From JBLNBU01 sp050260215 (GTDB lineage: Bacteria; Pseudomonadota; Alphaproteobacteria; Rhodospirillales; Magnetospirillaceae), in assembly GCA_050260215.1 (NCBI GenBank), contig JBLNBU010000034.1, positions 1-10,538 of the forward strand: a stretch of 10,538 nucleotides of DNA, given 5' to 3'. Within the stretch, counting starts at the first letter, position 1. Each line of letters opens with the position of its first letter. Shown here piece by piece: positions 6,009-10,538 of this stretch. Under the pieces are notes generated by a model. The model was given only the letters and a program-made list of their open reading frames with translations, was not told the DNA's origin and made no database searches. Made by a program: the position numbers and the translations under genes.

Positions 6009-6347
6009 ATGATCAAGTGCTACGACCGCCGGCGCCATGTGCGCTATCCCGCCCAGACCCTGATGGTCGAGGTCGACGGCGAGGTGATGCCGCTGGTCGA
6101 CCTGTCGATCGGCGGACTGGCCTTCGAGGGTGACGGCTTCCGGCCCGGCCGCCGGGTCAGCCTGCGCCTGTCGTCCTGCCTGGACGTCGACTTCGCCGCC
6201 CAGGGCACCGCCGAGGTCGCCTCGATCCACGGTCCGCGCGTCGGCGCCTCGTTCGTCAAGCCGAGCTTCGGCCTGCTGAAATATGTGGTCGGCCACATCG
6301 GCACCCTGACCGGAACGGTTCCCTACGTCTTCCGCCCTGGTCCCTGA
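6009..6347 (+). CDS. PilZ-domain protein (cyclic-di-GMP receptor)
   Basis: This encodes 112 residues, essentially one PilZ domain. Both ligand motifs are visible: RxxxR in the N-terminal loop (RRHVR, Arg8 to Arg12) and DxSxxG (DLSIGG, 31-36). It therefore probably binds cyclic-di-GMP directly and passes the signal to an unknown partner. The start at 6009 follows the HD-GYP stop by 6 bases; GGGGTGA (5996-6002), which includes that stop codon, serves as ribosome site. It is the last gene of the plus-strand unit. Its last 25 bases overlap the 3' end of the convergent iron-sulfur protein gene, so there is no room for a separate terminator. Pairing a degrading enzyme with a receptor suggests local control of one output, possibly the repeat protein or motility. 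Confidence 0.9.
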   Translation: MIKCYDRRRHVRYPAQTLMVEVDGEVMPLVDLSIGGLAFEGDGFRPGRRVSLRLSSCLDVDFAAQGTAEVASIHGPRVGASFVKPSFGLLKYVVGHIGTLTGTVPYVFRPGP

Positions 6348-8329
6348 GGGCCGCGTTCGCGCAGGTAGTCGTCGGTGGTCCGCGTCCGCGGCCGTGCTCC
6401 CGCCTGCATGGGCCGGCCAGCCTCCTCGGCCTCGTAGTGGGCGATAACCCGGCAGTCCTCGCACATCTTGATCAGGTCCAGCCGACCGGTGCCGGCGAAC
6501 ATCGAATGGCCGGCCATGCGCTCGACCATCTTCTCGACCACCGAGCGGGTGCCGAACGGCTTGCCGCAGCGGATGCAGGCGAACGGCTCCTCCTCCTTCA
6601 GCAGCCGGCGCTCGCGCGCCGAAGCCGCGAAGTTGAGCCGCGGCACCAGGGTAACCGCGTCCTCGGGGCAGGTGACGCGGCACAGGCCGCACTGCACGCA
6701 GGCCGCCTCGACCAGGTTCAGCGACGGCTTGTCCGGCCGGCCCGACAGGGCGCTCGCCGGACAGGCGCCGATGCAGGACAGGCACAGGGTGCAGCGGGCC
6801 GGGTCGACCACCACGTCGCCGAACGGGTCGCCCTTGTCCAGCGCCAGGACGTCCACGGGTGCCGGCGCATGGCGGTGCAGGTGTCCCAGCGCCAGCCCCA
6901 GGGTCTGGCGCTTGCCGCCCAGCACCAGGAAATCGGCCGCCGGGCTGACCGCAGCCGGCACCGGTACTCCCACGGCGGCCGCCAGTGCCGCCGGATCGGA
7001 CGAGGCCAGCACGCTCACCCGCCCTGCATATCCCAGCCCGTCCATGATGCGTCCGGCCAGGCCGGCGGCGGCGGTCACCGGGCCCAGATCGACCTGGCGG
7101 GCGGGATCGGCCAGCAGCACCACCGCGGCCGCCCCCTTGGCCAGCGCGGTCAGCAGGAAATCGACGCCCAGCGCCGCCACCGCGTGCACCGCCATGGGCA
7201 GCACGCGGGCCGGCAGCCCGTCGCCGAAGCGGGCCAGCGCCGACAGCACCGCGTCACCGTGGCCGGCGTCGTAGGCCAGCAGCACCGGCGCGCCCGCGAA
7301 GGTCTCGAGCAGGGCGGCAAGGCGGCGGTACAGGCCGTTGCCGGCCGGCATGTCGAAGCGGATCGCCCCGGTCGGGCACGCGGCCGCGCAGGCGCCATGG
7401 CCGTCGCAGACGGCACCGTCCACAGCCACGTGGTCGCCGGCCGAGGCGATGGCGCCGCTGGGGCAGGCATCCAGGCAGCGGGTGCAGCCGGTCTTGGTGT
7501 TGCGGGCGTGGGCGCAGGCGGCGGTGTCGACGCGCACCCAGCGCGGCTTCTCGAACTCGCCGACCAGGCCGGCGGCGTCGGCCAGCGTCTTCTCGACCTG
7601 GACCGGACTGCGCGGGTCGGCGCGCAGCCAGCCGTCGCGGGCGGGCATCAGCGGCGGCGACCCGGTCAGGTCGATCACCACATCGGCGGTCATGGCCGTC
7701 TCCGGCCCCGGCGCCTCGAAGCCGAGCCCACCGCGCGCCGACACCGACGCGGCCGCCGGCCCAGCCACCGTCACCGCGAAGGCGCCCAGATGCCCGGCGG
7801 CCCGCTGCGGCCGCCCCCGCCACAGGGCGAAGCGGCGCACCGGCGGCGGCGCAAGATCGGCTTCGGGGTCCACCAGCAGGCAGCTGACGGCACGATCAGG
7901 CGCCAGCCGCGCCGCCACCTCCAAAGCGACCTGGCCGCGGCCGATCACCAGCACCGATCCGTGCGAGGCCAGCGACACCGTCGGCGTCGGGTCCAGCGTC
8001 AGCGCCGCCTCGGCGATCAGGGCGGCCATCTTGGGAGCGGCGTCGGCGGCCTCGGCCGACCAGCCGGCGCGGTCGCGGATGTCGACGAACACCGGCTCGG
8101 GGGCGCCGGCCTGTTCGGCCAGTTCGGCAAACAGCGGCGCCTCCTGGGCGCAGCAGACCAGCAACGGTTCGGAGAGCGCGGCGCGGAAGGCGTCCAGCTG
8201 GCTGCGGCACAGATGGCGATGGGTGGTGGCGGGTGGCTCGGTTCCCAGCGCCCGGGCGATGGCCTTGCCGTCGACCGGCATGGTGTCCTCGCACGAGCAG
8301 ATCAGAACCCGCCTGCCGCCGACCTTCAT
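6323..8329 (-). CDS. Multi-cluster ferredoxin-like iron-sulfur protein of a formate dehydrogenase locus
   Basis: This encodes 668 residues. The start at 8329 is preceded by GGGAGGA (8340-8334); an in-frame ATG at 8350 lacks such a site. The N-terminal part has Cys11/Cys13 (ICSCE), Cys41 and Cys59-Cys60. A GxG nucleotide-binding-like turn (VLVIGRGQVA, 126-135) follows. The first ferredoxin module has C272-x9-C282-x2-C285-x3-C289-P, then C308-x2-H311-x2-C314-x3-C318-P, where His replaces a Cys. The second module is complete: C513-x2-C516-x2-C519-x3-C523-P and C544-x2-C547-x2-C550-x3-C554-P. A C-terminal CxxC pair (585/588 and 623/626) could bind zinc or another cluster. No signal peptide, so it is cytoplasmic. 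It is divergent from fdhD, mobA-DUF3305 and DUF3306, which suggests electron transfer with formate dehydrogenase. The exact partner is inferred. Confidence 0.88.
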   Translation of the reverse strand: MKVGGRRVLICSCEDTMPVDGKAIARALGTEPPATTHRHLCRSQLDAFRAALSEPLLVCCAQEAPLFAELAEQAGAPEPVFVDIRDRAGWSAEAADAAPKMAALIAEAALTLDPTPTVSLASHGSVLVIGRGQVALEVAARLAPDRAVSCLLVDPEADLAPPPVRRFALWRGRPQRAAGHLGAFAVTVAGPAAASVSARGGLGFEAPGPETAMTADVVIDLTGSPPLMPARDGWLRADPRSPVQVEKTLADAAGLVGEFEKPRWVRVDTAACAHARNTKTGCTRCLDACPSGAIASAGDHVAVDGAVCDGHGACAAACPTGAIRFDMPAGNGLYRRLAALLETFAGAPVLLAYDAGHGDAVLSALARFGDGLPARVLPMAVHAVAALGVDFLLTALAKGAAAVVLLADPARQVDLGPVTAAAGLAGRIMDGLGYAGRVSVLASSDPAALAAAVGVPVPAAVSPAADFLVLGGKRQTLGLALGHLHRHAPAPVDVLALDKGDPFGDVVVDPARCTLCLSCIGACPASALSGRPDKPSLNLVEAACVQCGLCRVTCPEDAVTLVPRLNFAASARERRLLKEEEPFACIRCGKPFGTRSVVEKMVERMAGHSMFAGTGRLDLIKMCEDCRVIAHYEAEEAGRPMQAGARPRTRTTDDYLRERGPQGPGRKT

Positions 8330-8413
8330 GAAATCCTCCCAGCTTCCCATTGCCCCGGCCAGGGGCCGAGCCCTACTCTAAAGGTGAGTGCTGCGGATAG
8401 GAAAGGAAAGCCG
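8330..8413. promoter_or_regulatory. Divergent promoter region between the iron-sulfur protein gene and fdhD
   Basis: This 84-base gap must carry the start signals for both directions. For the plus strand, TTGCCC (8350-8355) and TACTCT (8374-8379) are separated by 18 bases and resemble a weak sigma70 promoter. Between them lies a dyad CGGCC-AGG-GGCCG (8356-8368), well placed for an operator. The ribosome site of the minus-strand gene (8340-8334) and a GAAAGGAAAG stretch (8401-8410) in front of fdhD are also here. I see no convincing minus-strand promoter hexamers. Confidence 0.4.
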
Positions 8414-9277
8414 ATGCTGGTCCGTCCGGCCCCCGACGATGCCCGCCTGTACCAGATGGTCGCCGGCGTCGACCAGGACGGCAACCCGGTCGAGGCCGCC
8501 ATCATCAACGAGCGGCCGCTGACCATCTTCCTCAACGGCCGCGAGATCGTCACCGCCATGACCATCGGCGACTATCCCGAGGACCTGGCGGTGGGCTACC
8601 TGCTGAACCAGAACATGCTGAGGCCCGACGACGTGGTCACCGCGGTCGAGTTCGACGCCGTCATCGACACCGTGGTGGTCCGCACCGAGGGGCAGACCTG
8701 CTTCGAGGAGAAGCTGAAGAAGAAGGTGCAGACCTCGGGCTGCGCCCAGGGCACCGTGTTCGGCGACGTGATGGAGAAATTCGAGGGCGTCGCCCTGGAC
8801 CCGGACGCACGCCTGCGCACCTCGTGGCTGTACGGCCTGCAGAAGGCCATCAACACCATGCCCAGCCTGTACCTGAAGACCGGCGCCATCCACGGCTGCG
8901 TGCTGTGCGAGGAAGATCGTCCGCTGATCTACATGGAAGACGTCGGCCGCCACAATGCCATCGACAAGATCGCCGGCTACATGTACCGCCGCGGCCTGTC
9001 GCCGGCGGGAAAGATCCTGTACACCACCGGCCGGCTGACCAGCGAGATGGTGATCAAGACGGTGCAGATGGGCATTCCCATCCTGCTGTCGCGGTCGGGC
9101 TTCACCGCCTGGGGGGTCGAGCTGGCGCGCTCGGCCGGGCTGACCCTGGTCGGCCGGGCCAAGGGCCGGCGCTTCCTGGCCCTGTCGGGAGCCGAGCGCA
9201 TCGTCTACGATGCCAACCCGGAACAGGCCGGTCCCGACGGACCGGCGCGCAAGGGGAGCCGGGACGATGACGACTGA
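8414..9277 (+). CDS. fdhD: FdhD, formate dehydrogenase accessory sulfurtransferase (atypical cysteine pattern)
   Basis: This encodes 287 residues. The start at 8414 follows a purine-rich GAAAGGAAAG site; the frame is open far upstream, but that part is antisense to the iron-sulfur gene. Family landmarks are NERPLTIFLNGREIVTAMT (32-50), GDYPEDLAVGYL (52-63), EDVGRHNAIDK (175-185), LYTTGRLTSEMVIK (202-215) and LLSRSGFT (224-231). FdhD passes sulfur from a cysteine desulfurase (IscS in E. coli) to the bis-MGD molybdenum cofactor before insertion into formate dehydrogenase. E. coli FdhD uses a CxxC loop; here the loop reads SGCAQG, so only Cys110 remains and Gly113 takes the second place. A different CxxC (CVLC, 162-165) sits in the segment that is usually HAA-like. 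It overlaps mobA by 11 bases and probably forms an operon with it. The acidic tail (DDDD) is unremarkable. Confidence 0.93.
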   Translation: MLVRPAPDDARLYQMVAGVDQDGNPVEAAIINERPLTIFLNGREIVTAMTIGDYPEDLAVGYLLNQNMLRPDDVVTAVEFDAVIDTVVVRTEGQTCFEEKLKKKVQTSGCAQGTVFGDVMEKFEGVALDPDARLRTSWLYGLQKAINTMPSLYLKTGAIHGCVLCEEDRPLIYMEDVGRHNAIDKIAGYMYRRGLSPAGKILYTTGRLTSEMVIKTVQMGIPILLSRSGFTAWGVELARSAGLTLVGRAKGRRFLALSGAERIVYDANPEQAGPDGPARKGSRDDDD

Positions 9278-10367
9278 TGTCGCGGGGCTGGTGCTGGCCG
9301 GCGGGCTGTCGCGGCGCATGGGCGGGGTCGACAAGCCGCTGATCGCGGTCGAGGGCAAGACCCTGCTGGCCCGCGTGGTCGAGCGGCTGGCCCCCCAGGT
9401 CGGGCGGATGGTGCTCAACGCCAACGGCGACGCGACCCGCTTCGCCGATTTCGGCCTGCCGGTGGCCGCCGACGTGGTCGACGGCTTCGCCGGCCCGCTG
9501 GTCGGCGTGCTGACCGGGCTGGAATGGCTGCGCGCCAACGCGCCCGAAGTCCGATCCATGGTCACCGTCGCCGCCGACACGCCGCTGTTTCCCGACGACC
9601 TGGTGGCCCGGCTGGCGGGTGCGGACGGCGACATCGCCATGGCGTCCAGCAATGGGCGCACCCATCCCGTCTTCGCCCTGTGGCCGGTGGCCCTGGCCGA
9701 CGACCTGCGCCGCGCCGTGGTCGACGAGGGCGTGCGCAAGATCGAGGCCTTCACCGACCGCTACCGGGTGGCCCGCATCGACTGGCCCGACCGCCCGGTC
9801 GACCCGTTCTTCAACGTCAACACGCCCGAGGACGTCATCCGCCTGCGCATGGTGCTGGCCGGCACCCTGCCGGCCGAGCCGCCGGTGACCGCCGCCATGC
9901 CGGTCGCCGTGGTGGTCGAGCGGCGCGACACCGGCAATATCTGGGCCCCGGTGTCGTGGCGCCCCATCGAGGTGCTGCCCGAGCCGCCCACCGCGGCCCC
10001 CTGGACCCGGCTGAAGGGCGACGGCACCGCCGACGTGTACCTGGCCTCGGGGCTGGAGATGCGGCTGCACCGCTCGGACCTGGCCAGCTACCGCTACAAC
10101 CTGGCAGGCGTCCAGCCCCAGGTGTTCGTGGCGCTGCGCCGCGACGGCGACGACCTTCGGGTGGTGCTGGTCACCGCCGCCCCCGACGAGGCCCAGGGCC
10201 TGGCCGAAGGGGGCGACGACGTCATCGAGGGCCTGCCCATGCCGGCAATGGTGCGCGACTTCGTCGAGACCTTCTGCGCCTGCCACCCGCCCGAGGAGCC
10301 CATGCGCAAGCGCCGCCGCGACCGCCTGGACGCCGAACAGACCTTCACCGCGGGCCGGCGGCCGTGA
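9267..10367 (+). CDS. mobA: MobA-DUF3305 fusion: molybdenum cofactor guanylyltransferase with formate-dehydrogenase-associated domain
   Basis: This encodes 366 residues. The start at 9267 has AAGGGGAG (9251-9258) 8 bases upstream and lies inside the 3' end of fdhD. Residues 1 to about 197 are MobA: GTP-binding LAGGLSRRMGGVDK (10-23), GPLVG (76-80), metal-binding AADTP (102-106) and NVNTPED (183-189). MobA joins GMP to molybdopterin in the cytoplasm, giving the bis-MGD cofactor used by formate dehydrogenases. After a short Pro/Ala linker, residues about 210-355 form a DUF3305 domain (VAVVVERR, W226, W231, YRYNL at 275-279, KRRRDRL at 348-354). DUF3305 is usually a separate gene beside DUF3306 in formate dehydrogenase loci. 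The next gene starts in a GTGA overlap. Domain calls are firm. The joining of the two domains is read from a single open frame, so a sequencing-level frameshift artefact is unlikely but not excluded. Confidence 0.9.
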   Translation: MTTDVAGLVLAGGLSRRMGGVDKPLIAVEGKTLLARVVERLAPQVGRMVLNANGDATRFADFGLPVAADVVDGFAGPLVGVLTGLEWLRANAPEVRSMVTVAADTPLFPDDLVARLAGADGDIAMASSNGRTHPVFALWPVALADDLRRAVVDEGVRKIEAFTDRYRVARIDWPDRPVDPFFNVNTPEDVIRLRMVLAGTLPAEPPVTAAMPVAVVVERRDTGNIWAPVSWRPIEVLPEPPTAAPWTRLKGDGTADVYLASGLEMRLHRSDLASYRYNLAGVQPQVFVALRRDGDDLRVVLVTAAPDEAQGLAEGGDDVIEGLPMPAMVRDFVETFCACHPPEEPMRKRRRDRLDAEQTFTAGRRP

Positions 10368-10538
10368 GCGACGACGACGGCTTCCTGTCGCGCTGGTCGC
10401 GCCGCAAGCGGGCCGCCGCCGCACCTCTGCCCGTCCCCGCACCGCCGCCGGCCGAAGTCGCCGCCCCCGAACCGCCACCACCGCCCCCCGACCTGCCGCC
10501 GGTCGAGGAACTGGGGGCGACGTCGGACTATTCCGCCT
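10364..10538 (+). CDS. DUF3306 protein, N-terminal part
   Basis: This is an open frame running off the right edge; 58 codons are visible. It starts with GTG at 10364, overlapping the stop of the mobA-DUF3305 gene (GTGA). It begins GFLSRWSRRKR after a short acidic lead, the hallmark of DUF3306 proteins, followed by a Pro/Ala/Glu-rich linker and LPPVEELGATSDYSA, the conserved LPxVExL-SDxS region. DUF3306 proteins occur beside formate dehydrogenase genes with DUF3305; their role is unknown. Position and coupling suggest a maturation or assembly function shared with the upstream protein. Confidence 0.85.
   Translation, partial: MSDDDGFLSRWSRRKRAAAAPLPVPAPPPAEVAAPEPPPPPPDLPPVEELGATSDYSA

Noticed and set aside
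6437..8413. Very long upstream extension of fdhD
   Set aside because: It is antisense to the iron-sulfur protein gene; FdhD homology starts near the Met encoded at 8414.
1..10538. tRNA, rRNA, CRISPR arrays, insertion sequences, phage or attachment sites
   Set aside because: None was seen on either strand; no array of spaced repeats, transposase motif or terminal inverted repeat stands out.

Overview
The window is GC-rich (visibly AT-richer only in two intergenic stretches), densely packed and full of overlapping start/stop codons. Its gene content (a large cadherin-like repeat protein, cyclic-di-GMP signalling, formate-dehydrogenase maturation with DUF3305/DUF3306) points to an alphaproteobacterium. 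My best guess is Rhodospirillales, Magnetospirillum-like; this rests on overall gene content and protein style, not on a marker gene.

Layout. (1) Bases 1-782, minus strand: the N-terminal 260 residues of a large, probably type I-secreted repeat protein or adhesin whose remainder lies outside the window. (2) 783-1184: intergenic region with a tandem heptamer repeat. (3) 1185-3563, minus strand: a 792-residue SARP/AfsR-like regulator (winged helix, BTAD, degenerate class III cyclase-like domain, P-loop ATPase). (4) 3564-4018: a 455-bp divergent intergenic region carrying the same tandem repeat. (5) 4019-6347, plus strand: a compact four-gene unit made of a 60-residue unknown, a 225-residue unknown, a receiver-HD-GYP phosphodiesterase and a single-domain PilZ protein. 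(6) 6323-8329, minus strand: a 668-residue multi-cluster iron-sulfur protein, converging on and overlapping the PilZ gene. (7) 8330-8413: a short divergent promoter region. (8) 8414 to the window end, plus strand: fdhD, a mobA-DUF3305 fusion, and the start of a DUF3306 gene, each overlapping the next.

Two functional blocks emerge. The right block (6323-10538) is the accessory part of a formate dehydrogenase locus: sulfuration of the molybdenum cofactor (FdhD), addition of GMP (MobA), two formate-dehydrogenase-associated domains of unknown function, and a ferredoxin-like electron carrier. The structural subunits probably lie to the right, beyond the window. The left block (1-6347) looks like a surface-attachment programme: repeat adhesin, transcription regulator, and a cyclic-di-GMP degrading and sensing operon.

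The most notable observation joins the left block together. Both intergenic regions flanking the regulator contain a pair of heptamers, RAATCAC-N4-RAATCAC, at an 11-bp pitch. This is the geometry known for SARP-family operators, and the gene between the two regions encodes a SARP-type protein. Further oddities are an FdhD lacking the second cysteine of its CxxC, a His-for-Cys replacement in one ferredoxin motif, and the MobA-DUF3305 fusion.
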